64,000 nt of DNA from Yamadazyma tenuis (taxonomy: Eukaryota; Ascomycota; Pichiomycetes; Serinales; Debaryomycetaceae), in the NCBI RefSeq assembly GCF_029203305.1, contig NC_089467.1, positions 372,001 to 436,000 of the forward strand. The letters run 5' to 3'. Both the position numbers and the translations under genes were made by a program. The notes below the pieces were generated by a model. That model made no database searches. It worked only from the letters and a program-made list of their open reading frames with translations, and was not told the origin of the DNA. Positions 1 through 8,533 of this stretch are shown here, one piece after another (positions within the stretch are counted from its first letter, which is position 1; every line of letters starts with the position of its first letter).

Positions 1-105
1 CGGTTTGGCAGGCGTAAAGCTAATGTGCCTAGCCCCCATAATTCGTTGGGAGAGTTTAAAGGTCAACCTTCTGTTCATACTAAGTTAAAGCCCAATGGAT
101 TTTAA
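1..105 (+). CDS. Possible C-terminal end of a gene cut by the left edge
   Basis: The first forward frame is open from base 1 to a TAA at 103-105, giving 34 residues that end in a Lys/Pro-rich tail (KLKPNGF). The gene would start left of the window. A second forward frame is also open for about 29 codons, so the choice is weak. The composition (basic, with Ser, Pro and Asn) looks protein-like but no family is recognisable. The adjoining left sequence would settle it. Confidence 0.3.
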   Translation, partial: RFGRRKANVPSPHNSLGEFKGQPSVHTKLKPNGF

Positions 106-1058
106 CTATTCGATTTCAACAAACACATCGCGAAAAGAATCGGACTTTAAATCCCTTGCCATTTCATCTCAGAAGGGTAATCTAATGATCTAGTAAGCGT
201 GTGTGTGTTTCTGGGGAAGGTGATTCTATTCACAGAGGCATGCTATACTTTTTTAAAAATTATGGGCGATGGTGGCCGGTCTTGTTGGGTTATATTAGTC
301 ATAAGGAGTTCGGAAAAGGGTTTTCAGCCCAACGAGAGTGTCTTCTCAAAAACACCCACATACAAATGAACTGATATAAGTTTCACCCATAAATATTTAC
401 TTGGTTGACAATGGCAGCTTTATTTGTGTATTGAGCAATATTTGTAAAATTTGCAACCACAAGCTGGGTAAAGAATCGAAAAAAAACAACTACCATGAGC
501 TTTGGGAAACCAGGCAAAAACAAATAGTATTATTCCACCCGTCACACCACCCACCTCATACCATAACTCCCTTCCACATCACCACCCCAACTATATAATG
601 GGATATGCCCATCATGGATGATCTACAGAAGTGTGGGGTGAGGCTCCAGAAAAACTCTCTAAAGCTCGTGTGCCAGATCGTGTTTGTGGCTCTGACATTT
701 TTCAAGCAACCGCAAACGCGGTGCCTGGGATCGCTGTGTCTATTGCTATTGTAGGTGCGTGTGGCTTGCCATACGGATTTAGCCCCGCTGCAATTTAACA
801 ATCAATCTTATCTAGTTGCAATCCCTCCTTAATCACTGGAGGAACCCATGTTCTTATCAAACTCTGGGAGCTGACCCTTAGCCGATGGGACGAGTCGTCT
901 AATCACTTGATGTAAACAAGGCTTGTAGGACCTGTATCTTGGGTGTGTCTGAGAACCCGCATATTTTGACTAAAAGTAACCCCATATTTTGGGCTCGTAT
1001 TTTTCCCTGGATATATAATGCCTCTCCTTCCCGGCACTTTTCTTTTCAATTTTATAGT
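106..1058. other. Intergenic region upstream of the small Ser-rich gene
   Basis: About 950 bases without a supportable gene. It contains two TATATAA boxes, at about 591-597 and 1012-1018. The first is followed by a 49-codon forward frame (605-754, with a short hydrophobic stretch), but its ATG lies only 8 bases after the box, so it is unlikely to be in the transcript. No RNA gene or repeat was seen. Confidence 0.6.
1012..1018 (+). promoter_or_regulatory. TATA box of the small Ser-rich gene
   Basis: A perfect TATATAA lies 41 bases before the ATG at 1059. The spacing implies a very short 5' leader, and a canonical TATA box is more typical of regulated than of housekeeping yeast genes. Confidence 0.5.
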
Positions 1059-1445
1059 ATGACTTTCAAACTAGCAATAGAGAGCGTTCCTGTGGGTCTG
1101 GATTTTACAAGCGGTGAGTTATCACCTTCTACATCACCTTCATCTAGAGGACCTCTAGAAGCATTCCTACTCGAGAGTGACAAAGGTGACAATTCAAGTG
1201 CCAAACCTATAAGAAAAACCGTGAGCATTTCCGATATGGAAAAGCACTCCAGGCAGGCGGGTCTATATCTTACGCAGCCGGAGAGACAGTATTCTGTGTG
1301 CGATCTAGACACACCTGATCCACAAATACCTATTTTTCCCGCTGACGACAAAAAGCAAGATTACCTTGATTTACATGGATTGAACCACCACCGGCGGAAC
1401 TCAGTTGCGTTGAAATTTCAAACACCAAAGTCCATAATCAACTAG
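1059..1445 (+). CDS. Small Ser-rich hypothetical protein
   Basis: A 128-residue protein of no recognised family. The first in-frame ATG is at 1059; the frame is open further upstream but only through a TTG. The N-terminal half is rich in Ser, Pro and Thr (SPSTSPSSRGP). The protein carries basic-Ser motifs (RKTVS near residue 60, RRNS near residue 113) that fit basophilic kinase sites such as PKA. There is no membrane segment or signal peptide. It converges on URK1 with 123 bases between the stops. The TATA box 41 bases upstream supports a real, probably regulated gene. The function is unknown. Confidence 0.55.
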   Translation: MTFKLAIESVPVGLDFTSGELSPSTSPSSRGPLEAFLLESDKGDNSSAKPIRKTVSISDMEKHSRQAGLYLTQPERQYSVCDLDTPDPQIPIFPADDKKQDYLDLHGLNHHRRNSVALKFQTPKSIIN

Positions 1446-1568
1446 GGACTTTTCCACAAGAATCACGATGGGGTTGGTGTCTATTTCCTTTTCTTCTGTT
1501 TGCATTCGCGTTGGTGTCCGTCACCTGATCAAGAGGTTGAATTCAAAAATAATATGTACTTATTAATC

Positions 1569-3092
1569 CTACTTGGCGCCAAAATATAACGAGTCAATGA
1601 ACCGATTTTTGAAATGCCAGTTGCTGTCTATGAATTGTTCAGGATTATACTTGGGGAATTTGGAGGTGTCTCCAAGTGAGCTCAATTTTCCCACCACTAT
1701 TTTCACCCGGGGAAACACCCTCAAAATTCTTCTCAATCCGATTTCTGTAGACAAATAGCTGCAAAATATAATGTCCGTTTCCCCAATCTTATGGTCGATT
1801 AATACTTGTATGGCCATGATTGCTGCCGCCCCGCTGATTATCTGGGCATCAAAAAGTAGAATCTTCTTATTTTTAAGATTATCGATACCTCTGGGTAATC
1901 TCTCTTGGTGGAGCTGAGGCTCACCAGTTAAGGAATCAGACTGAATCAATAATTTTCCAATGGGAATTTCAAGAAACGTTCTCTTGAGAGATGTGACAAA
2001 ACAGTCGCCGGACCGGATGACCGTCACGGCAATCAAGTTGTCTCGTTGCTGCAACCCTTTGAATGGTGGGAAGTTTGGATCCGTTTGAATATCCACCGAT
2101 TGGTAGTTGGTAAGTTGATCCAATGCGGCTTCAATTATCAAGGTGGCCATTCTATCAAAGTAAAATATGAAGTCAGACATCAACGTATTTTTATTGAAAA
2201 GAATTGAGTTGATTCCCATTGTCTGATTATTGATAGGAAGAACCTTGAGATTAGGGTACCGGTGGATATCAAATTCGATATCTTGTCCCAACGCTTTCAA
2301 ATGCCGAATATGTGCCAAAGATTTTAGTCCCAACTGCTTCTTGATATGTCCAATCATCAAGTCAATAGCCACCACATTATCCAACCCTCTTGGAATAACC
2401 AAATCTGCGTTGTTCATCGTAGGATTAAGATACCTTACAGCATTGGGCTTGACAAACGTTTCCCATTGCTTCATGGCTCCTTGAAGGTCTCTTCCTCTGT
2501 AAAGAATATCACGAGTTAACCTCCGTGCCAAGCATATATCCAAGTCGGTGTCAACATATATTTTTATGTCCATGAGATCTAATAATCTCTTGTCATACAA
2601 TGCATATAATCCTTCAATGATGATGACGTTGGCCCCATAAATAGTGGTGACCTTGTCTGTTCTTCCGTGTAGTTCAAACGAGTAGACCGGGATCCTGGCT
2701 TTCTCTCCCTGTTTCAATTTCTTGACGGTGTCATAAAGGGCATCCAAATCAAGTGAGTCGGGCGTATCAAAATCCCATTCATTAGCAAACGCTTTAGCAC
2801 TTTGTTCCTTGGTCAAAGGCCGATAAAAGTTGTCAAACGACAACAACACTGTCCACGGCTGGTTAAGTTCACGGATGATTTGTTGAGAGATGGAAGTTTT
2901 TCCTGAACCTGAATTTCCTGCTATTCCAATAATGTAGGGCTCAGTCCATGGGGGGATGTATTTGGTCTTATCTTTGAAATATCCCTCAGTGTTTCTGTCA
3001 ACGGACACAGAAGGACTGATGAACGACGTGTCGGATGGCCCGGGGGAAATTCTGGACGACAGTTCCGACTTGAGCTTAGATACTGCAGACAT
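1569..3092 (-). CDS. URK1: Uridine kinase
   Basis: Phosphorylates uridine and cytidine to UMP and CMP in cytosolic pyrimidine salvage. The 507-residue product matches the usual fungal Urk1 length. A Walker A loop (GNSGSGKTS) lies near residue 58, followed by the uridine kinase core (SFDNFYRPL, YALYDKRLLDLMD, CLARRL). The C-terminal half is the UPRT-like domain (RSGDCF, GKLLIQSD, SGAAAIMAIQVL) common to eukaryotic uridine kinases. The ATG at 3092 was chosen because it gives the family N-terminus; another in-frame ATG at 3143 would add 17 residues and crowd the divergent PRP2 start. Only 70 bases separate the two ATGs, so the genes share a bidirectional promoter. Confidence 0.95.
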   Translation of the reverse strand: MSAVSKLKSELSSRISPGPSDTSFISPSVSVDRNTEGYFKDKTKYIPPWTEPYIIGIAGNSGSGKTSISQQIIRELNQPWTVLLSFDNFYRPLTKEQSAKAFANEWDFDTPDSLDLDALYDTVKKLKQGEKARIPVYSFELHGRTDKVTTIYGANVIIIEGLYALYDKRLLDLMDIKIYVDTDLDICLARRLTRDILYRGRDLQGAMKQWETFVKPNAVRYLNPTMNNADLVIPRGLDNVVAIDLMIGHIKKQLGLKSLAHIRHLKALGQDIEFDIHRYPNLKVLPINNQTMGINSILFNKNTLMSDFIFYFDRMATLIIEAALDQLTNYQSVDIQTDPNFPPFKGLQQRDNLIAVTVIRSGDCFVTSLKRTFLEIPIGKLLIQSDSLTGEPQLHQERLPRGIDNLKNKKILLFDAQIISGAAAIMAIQVLIDHKIGETDIIFCSYLSTEIGLRRILRVFPRVKIVVGKLSSLGDTSKFPKYNPEQFIDSNWHFKNRFIDSLYFGAK

Positions 3093-3162
3093 CTCAAAAG
3101 TCAATGAACCTCTGAACGGGAAGCACAAACAAATTATTCGCATCTTCTCATCTCACCAAGAA

Positions 3163-5823
3163 ATGAGCCAAGCGAAAACAGGGAAAGGACGAAGGAGACA
3201 AAAGACTGACGGTTCTGAATGGGATTCTGAGCTGACATCAGATTCCGAACATGTCATTGTCCCAGAGCTCCCTGTTGCAGCCCATTCGCTGCTTGCTCAG
3301 GAACCTTCAAAAGACTACGCCAAACATAAGGAAGCTTTGAGGCAAAAGCATTTGAAGCAGAAAGAATATCGAATGATTCAGCAACTCAAGCAAGAGTTGG
3401 CTGAGTACCAGAATCGGTCAGACTTGACCAAGCAGGAGTTTGAAGAGTATGAATACAAATCCAAACTTTATGATGCTATCAAGCTGGCTGATGCTCCGGT
3501 TGAAGAGTATGAGCTTCCCGAAGAATACCTTACACTGCAAGGAAAGATCGATAAGAAACGGAAACTTGAAGCCTTAAACACCCGATCACCACGATCACAG
3601 TCGCTGTCTCATAATTCCCATGCTGAAAATAAAAAGAATCGATATGAAAACCTGTGGGAACATGAGCAGTTGAGAAAAGCTCAAGCCATGCTGAAAACAG
3701 TCACAGACGATATTGTAGTCAGAGATCTGAAACAGTACGAGTATGTATTTGATGAATCCCAATTCGTCAAGTTTGACTCGGACTCTAAGATTGATGGAGA
3801 TGAAAATACTGAAGAGGTTACTGATAGAGACACCACATCTAATTCCATTGAAGTGATACGAAAATCCTTACCGGTCTACCAGTATCGGGAAGCTTTTCTA
3901 AAGACTGTCAACGAAAATCAGGTCATTATCGTGGTGGGAGAAACTGGTTCTGGTAAGACCACCCAGTTGCCCCAGTATTTGTATGAGGCTGGATACTGTG
4001 AAAAGAACGGTAAGAAACAACAGGTTGGGTGTACCCAGCCGAGGCGAGTGGCTGCGACTTCTGTGGCTGCTCGTGTAGCTGAGGAAATGCAAGTCCGATT
4101 AGGAGAAGAAGTCGGTTATAGTATCAGATTTGAGGATATGTCGAGTTCAAGAACAGCTATTAAATATCTTACTGACGGTATACTCCTAAGAGAATTTTTG
4201 ACAGACCCCACGCTACTGGCATACTCAGCTGTGATGATTGATGAAGCCCATGAAAGAACCATATCCACAGAGGTACTATTGAGTCTAGTCAAAGACATCA
4301 CAAAGCAAAGAAAAGACTTGAAGATTATTGTTGCATCTGCCACCATTAATGCTCAGAAATTTTCTGATTTCTTTGATCAAGCACCAATCTTCAGTATTCC
4401 AGGCCGTCGTTTCCCTGTCAATATTCATTTTACCAAACAACCAGAAGCCAATTATATCCAAGCTGCTATCAACACTATATTTCTCATCCACTCTAAAAAG
4501 CCATTACCTGGAGATATTCTTGTGTTTCTAACGGGCCAGGAAGAAATAGAGTCCATGCAAGAAAGCTTGGCCGAAGCCACCGAAAAAATGACCACTCTGA
4601 TGGGAGAATTATTGATCTGTCCCATATATGCCAACTTACCTTATGAGCATCAAAGAAGAATCTTTGAACCAACCCCTCCAAACACAAGGAAAGTGGTCCT
4701 AGCCACCAACATCGCTGAAACTTCCATCACCATTGATGGAATCAAATACGTGATAGACTGTGGATACGTGAAAGAGAATGTCTACAACCCATCCTCTGGA
4801 ATGGACAGCTTAGTGGTGGTTCCATGCTCAAAAGCTTCTGCTGACCAAAGAGCTGGAAGAGCTGGAAGAGTTGGTCCTGGAGAATGCTTCAGGTTGTTCA
4901 CAAAATGGTCTTTTGACAATGAGCTTTCTGCTAATCCTACTCCAGAAATCCTTAGAGGTAATCTCATTTCCACCGTGCTTCTTCTACTATCCTTAGGAGT
5001 CACGGATTTGGTACATTTCGAATTTATGGATCCTCCCAGTGCTGAGACTTTAATCAAATGCCTTGAATTACTCTATGCTATTGGGGCCTTGAACTCGAAG
5101 GGAGAGTTAACCAAAACCGGTCGCCAAATGGCGAACTTTCCCATCCACCCAATGTTTTCCAAAGCTTTGCTTGAAAGTGTGAAATTCGGGGTTGCTAAGG
5201 AAATCGTTGCCCTTATTGCAATGCTAGGTGAAAGTTCTAACCTATTCTACAGGCCCAAGGATAAGAAAGATGAGGCTGATAAAAAACGGCAGTATTTTAA
5301 TGATGTCACAGGGGATCACTTATCACTATTGAATATCTGGAATCTTTGGTCAGATACAGAATTCTCAAGTATTTGGTGTCAGGACAACTTCCTTCAGTAC
5401 AAGACGTTGAAAAGAGCCAAAGATGTCAAAGAACAATTGGAGCTCTTATGCCGTAAAACCGGTATCATTGGTGAAAGTGAGCAAAACCAGCATCTGGTGG
5501 ATGACCATTCCAAAACACAGTTAATTCAGAAAGCAATTGTGGCAGGGTTCTTTCCAAACATTGTACGTCTTTCCAAGATGGGAGACTCATACCGTACCCT
5601 AAAGAAGAACCAACCCGTGTATATCCACCCGTCTTCATCGCTTTTCCCGGTCAAGCCTCCTCCTAAGCTTCTTCTCTACCACGAATTAGTGCTCACCAGC
5701 AGAGAGTACATGCGGAATTGCATGATAGTTGAAGAAACATGGCTCCGGGAGCTTGCTTCTCACTACTATGGTGCTAAGGACCTCGATGGTCTCAAGCCAA
5801 CCCCCATTAATCGGTTTAAATAG
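3163..5823 (+). CDS. PRP2: DEAH-box spliceosomal ATPase Prp2
   Basis: RNA-dependent ATPase that remodels the spliceosome before the first transesterification. The 886-residue protein has a charged, Lys/Glu-rich N-terminal region and then a YEYVFDESQ segment typical of Prp2/DHX16. The helicase core follows: motif I GETGSGKT near residue 259, motif II DEAH near 360, motif III SAT, then motif VI QRAGRAGR and the winged-helix, ratchet and OB-fold domains shared by DEAH splicing helicases. The ATG at 3163 begins MSQAKTGKGRRR; upstream in-frame ATGs lie inside URK1 and are rejected. Prp16, Prp22 and Prp43 are less likely because of the length and the YVFDE motif. Confidence 0.92.
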   Translation: MSQAKTGKGRRRQKTDGSEWDSELTSDSEHVIVPELPVAAHSLLAQEPSKDYAKHKEALRQKHLKQKEYRMIQQLKQELAEYQNRSDLTKQEFEEYEYKSKLYDAIKLADAPVEEYELPEEYLTLQGKIDKKRKLEALNTRSPRSQSLSHNSHAENKKNRYENLWEHEQLRKAQAMLKTVTDDIVVRDLKQYEYVFDESQFVKFDSDSKIDGDENTEEVTDRDTTSNSIEVIRKSLPVYQYREAFLKTVNENQVIIVVGETGSGKTTQLPQYLYEAGYCEKNGKKQQVGCTQPRRVAATSVAARVAEEMQVRLGEEVGYSIRFEDMSSSRTAIKYLTDGILLREFLTDPTLLAYSAVMIDEAHERTISTEVLLSLVKDITKQRKDLKIIVASATINAQKFSDFFDQAPIFSIPGRRFPVNIHFTKQPEANYIQAAINTIFLIHSKKPLPGDILVFLTGQEEIESMQESLAEATEKMTTLMGELLICPIYANLPYEHQRRIFEPTPPNTRKVVLATNIAETSITIDGIKYVIDCGYVKENVYNPSSGMDSLVVVPCSKASADQRAGRAGRVGPGECFRLFTKWSFDNELSANPTPEILRGNLISTVLLLLSLGVTDLVHFEFMDPPSAETLIKCLELLYAIGALNSKGELTKTGRQMANFPIHPMFSKALLESVKFGVAKEIVALIAMLGESSNLFYRPKDKKDEADKKRQYFNDVTGDHLSLLNIWNLWSDTEFSSIWCQDNFLQYKTLKRAKDVKEQLELLCRKTGIIGESEQNQHLVDDHSKTQLIQKAIVAGFFPNIVRLSKMGDSYRTLKKNQPVYIHPSSSLFPVKPPPKLLLYHELVLTSREYMRNCMIVEETWLRELASHYYGAKDLDGLKPTPINRFK

Positions 5824-5950
5824 ACCTTGTATAATACATAACCGCCTGCACCGAGTTTCGCAGCCAATGTTTACGAATTTTAACGCGTTTTGCGGCTTTG
5901 CTCGTTATATTTCTGCAAAACAACCAGTGGGAAACCAGGGTGTTTAGAAC

Positions 5951-7417
5951 ATGGAAAAGAATAACCCACTCTTACCATTTGCCTTCACGAGGTCAACCTC
6001 GGGGATTCTGAATGAAGTCCATTTAGACACAACTCCAAGGCCTCGGGCCGTAATTGACGAAAACGCCAGTAGCATGTACCATACAAGAACCCCCGACACC
6101 AAAAAACTGTTTGCAAGACCCACGTTAACAACAGCGCCAGGCCTAAAAAGAAGAGTAGGTGAAAGTTTCAATGAGAAGGATGACATCAAGAGAAGGGTTA
6201 CTGCTTTTGAAGGACTTGATAGTGATGAACCAACCATGATCGATACTACCTCCACTGACTTCTCTCAAGATGAACTCTTTCAGAGATCTTTCTTGGATGG
6301 AGAAAGTGCCGGAAAACTGCACTACGAGACTATTCCTCCCAGTAGCCCTCCAATTGATACCTATTTAAGCTCGGAGTATGATCCGTATGCCAAATTCAGT
6401 ATGCCTTTATCTCCCAGTCAAAGAATCAATAGTGATGCTCACTATGGTTCGTCTCCGTCCAAACCTAGTGTTGTGAGGCTTGACAGTGAAACCGACTTTG
6501 GTATTGATAAGTTCAACCGGTTTCGACCTCCTGAAAATCAGTGTCCATCGACTGACAGAGACTTTAGTATGACTGCAGAGGCAAAGGAAGAGAGAAAGAA
6601 AATGATATACTCAAAGGCAAGAGATATCGTCATTGCAGCATTTGAAGATATGAAAACCAGCATAGATTTGGAAAGCATGGGGTTGAATGAAGTACCTAGC
6701 GAAATCAAAGACTTGAATGATTTGGTCGTGATTGGCCAAGATTCGACACAGATCATTTTCCAATTATATTTGACCAACAACGACATCAGGGTGTTAGGAC
6801 CTCCTTTGTTCAAGTTCACCAAATTGAACGTCTTGGCCTTGAGACAGAATAAAATTGAAAGGATTCCTGCTTTGATAAAGAATATGGTACGCTTAACCGA
6901 TTTATCAATTGGAGCAAACAGAATAAAATTCTTACCATGGCAGATTTTGAACCTTCCTGTGTTACAAAGCTTCAGAGCTGGCCCCAATCCGTTTTTAAAA
7001 GTCCCAAATGATGCGATTGAAATCAAATCGATGACTTTGAATCCTATAAAGAATAAGAGGTTCGTAAGTAGGATCGAATATTTCAAAGACGACGAGAAGT
7101 TGATCCCATCTTTAAAATCTTTGTGCTTATCCAAAATAGCACAATACGACGTTTCCTACCAAGAAGCCAGGCAATGGAGAAAAAACACTCCTCGGTTATA
7201 CCACGAGTCAATTAAGAAAGCGATTGCTCAAGGTAACTTTGAAGAAACTTGTGCTGAATGTGACAGACTCATAACAGATCCAGTGGCAGAAGTTATTGAA
7301 TGGTGGGACTTCTTGCAAAATAATCAGATTCCATTCAAGAAAGAATTCTGCTCCGGAATGTGTGTGAAGAGATACAGTAGAAGGGTTATAGAAGACAGTG
7401 ATAGTGATGAATTATGA
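5951..7417 (+). CDS. Leucine-rich repeat protein, function unknown
   Basis: A 488-residue protein. Residues 1-220 are polar and low in complexity, with Ser/Pro motifs (PPSSPP, PLSPSQ). A short leucine-rich repeat block lies at about 255-345 (LYLTNNDI, LALRQNKIERIP, LSIGANRIKFLP), with two to four repeats. The C-terminus has a Cys-rich motif of the CxxC...CxxxC kind (CAEC near residue 435, CSGMC near 468) that could bind zinc. It sits 127 bases after PRP2 in the same direction and converges on the next gene with 39 bases between stops. I recognise no S. cerevisiae counterpart; an LRR adaptor role is inference. Confidence 0.85.
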   Translation: MEKNNPLLPFAFTRSTSGILNEVHLDTTPRPRAVIDENASSMYHTRTPDTKKLFARPTLTTAPGLKRRVGESFNEKDDIKRRVTAFEGLDSDEPTMIDTTSTDFSQDELFQRSFLDGESAGKLHYETIPPSSPPIDTYLSSEYDPYAKFSMPLSPSQRINSDAHYGSSPSKPSVVRLDSETDFGIDKFNRFRPPENQCPSTDRDFSMTAEAKEERKKMIYSKARDIVIAAFEDMKTSIDLESMGLNEVPSEIKDLNDLVVIGQDSTQIIFQLYLTNNDIRVLGPPLFKFTKLNVLALRQNKIERIPALIKNMVRLTDLSIGANRIKFLPWQILNLPVLQSFRAGPNPFLKVPNDAIEIKSMTLNPIKNKRFVSRIEYFKDDEKLIPSLKSLCLSKIAQYDVSYQEARQWRKNTPRLYHESIKKAIAQGNFEETCAECDRLITDPVAEVIEWWDFLQNNQIPFKKEFCSGMCVKRYSRRVIEDSDSDEL

Positions 7418-7456
7418 GATACCGATTAAATACATAAAAGTATGTTTACATAAACC

Positions 7457-8458
7457 CTACTTTTTGGGAGAGTCTTCAAATATTTCCATATTTGAGACTG
7501 ATCGTGTGGTTTGTAGAAGAGAGAGACTTTCGATTCTCTGCTGAAATTCTGTTATATCGATGGAGTCCAAATCCCATTGAAGAGCGATTCTGGACTTTTC
7601 TTGAAACTCTAACATTTTTGATATGGTTTGATAATTGAAAATCAACTGGTTGTAGTACAATAAGTACTTTATGGGACTTAAAAGCAGGTCCACCATGTGA
7701 AAGAAACTAGGAAGTTCTTTCAAGAGGAGGGTGTTGATGGTATCATACTCCAGTCTTAGAACTTCTAGTCTTCTTTGCAAATTAAAAAGTTTCTGTGATT
7801 CCTTGACACTGAGCTCCTGGAACTTTTCCTTGCTCTTTTTCAACAACAATTCAATCTGGCTGACCACATAATCGTAATTATCCAAAGCATGGTTTCTTTT
7901 CCTGACAAATCTCTTGATGTTCTCTAATAGGAACAAACAAACTTGGCACTTGCTAGTGATTGTCTTGGAGACTTCAGTTGGATCACCTACAACTTCAATA
8001 AGCTCTTGAACTTTAACAATAAAGCTTTCAGTGACTTTAAAGTGGAAGCATTGGGACATGAATTCTTTGGTCTGATCTTCTGAAGTGAACAACCGGTTGA
8101 CAATTTTGTCCAAAGACATGTCTTTAACTTCATTTCTTGTTTGTTGATCAAAGCTAATGTATGGATCACAAAGTGAAGAAAACAAGTCACCAATTTCTTT
8201 GGCCAGTTTTAATTGCAAAGTAACGTTGGCTGTGTACATGTCACTGTACTTAATTAAGTTTTTGATACTAGCCTCCACTATCCCCAAAGTTCTGTGTAGC
8301 TCATCAAACTGTTCATCGATTGTGAAGACCCCAATTTTGGCTTTCCTTCTGAACAGCTGTGGTATAATCTTGAGCCCATTCCAGTCAATCAGGTACGGAT
8401 ATTTGATGCTCTCTATCCTGGACTTAAAGTCACTAAATTTGATTCCACTGAAATCCAT
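7457..8458 (-). CDS. BAR-domain-like protein
   Basis: A 333-residue, mostly helical protein. Residues about 45-310 show the pattern of an amphiphysin/Rvs-type BAR domain: heptad-rich helices, a KRNHALDNYDYV segment resembling the KRDHKxxDFD motif of Rvs161, and EYDTINTLLLKELPSFF, which matches the conserved helix-3 start of this fold. No SH3 domain follows, so the architecture is Rvs161-like rather than Rvs167-like. BAR proteins bind curved membranes in endocytosis. It is too divergent to be the main Rvs161 orthologue and may be one of the extra Rvs paralogues of CTG-clade yeasts. Only 75 bases separate its ATG from the 3' end of the zinc-cluster gene. Confidence 0.65.
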   Translation of the reverse strand: MDFSGIKFSDFKSRIESIKYPYLIDWNGLKIIPQLFRRKAKIGVFTIDEQFDELHRTLGIVEASIKNLIKYSDMYTANVTLQLKLAKEIGDLFSSLCDPYISFDQQTRNEVKDMSLDKIVNRLFTSEDQTKEFMSQCFHFKVTESFIVKVQELIEVVGDPTEVSKTITSKCQVCLFLLENIKRFVRKRNHALDNYDYVVSQIELLLKKSKEKFQELSVKESQKLFNLQRRLEVLRLEYDTINTLLLKELPSFFHMVDLLLSPIKYLLYYNQLIFNYQTISKMLEFQEKSRIALQWDLDSIDITEFQQRIESLSLLQTTRSVSNMEIFEDSPKK

Positions 8459-8533
8459 GGTGTTTGTGGATAATCACTTTTCGCAGCCATCGCAATAAAT
8501 AATGTACAATGAATATATGACGTCTATGAATAA

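Noticed and set aside
605..754. 49-codon forward frame with a hydrophobic stretch, downstream of a TATATAA box
   Set aside because: The ATG is only 8 bases after the TATA box, so it would not normally lie in the transcript; no family likeness.
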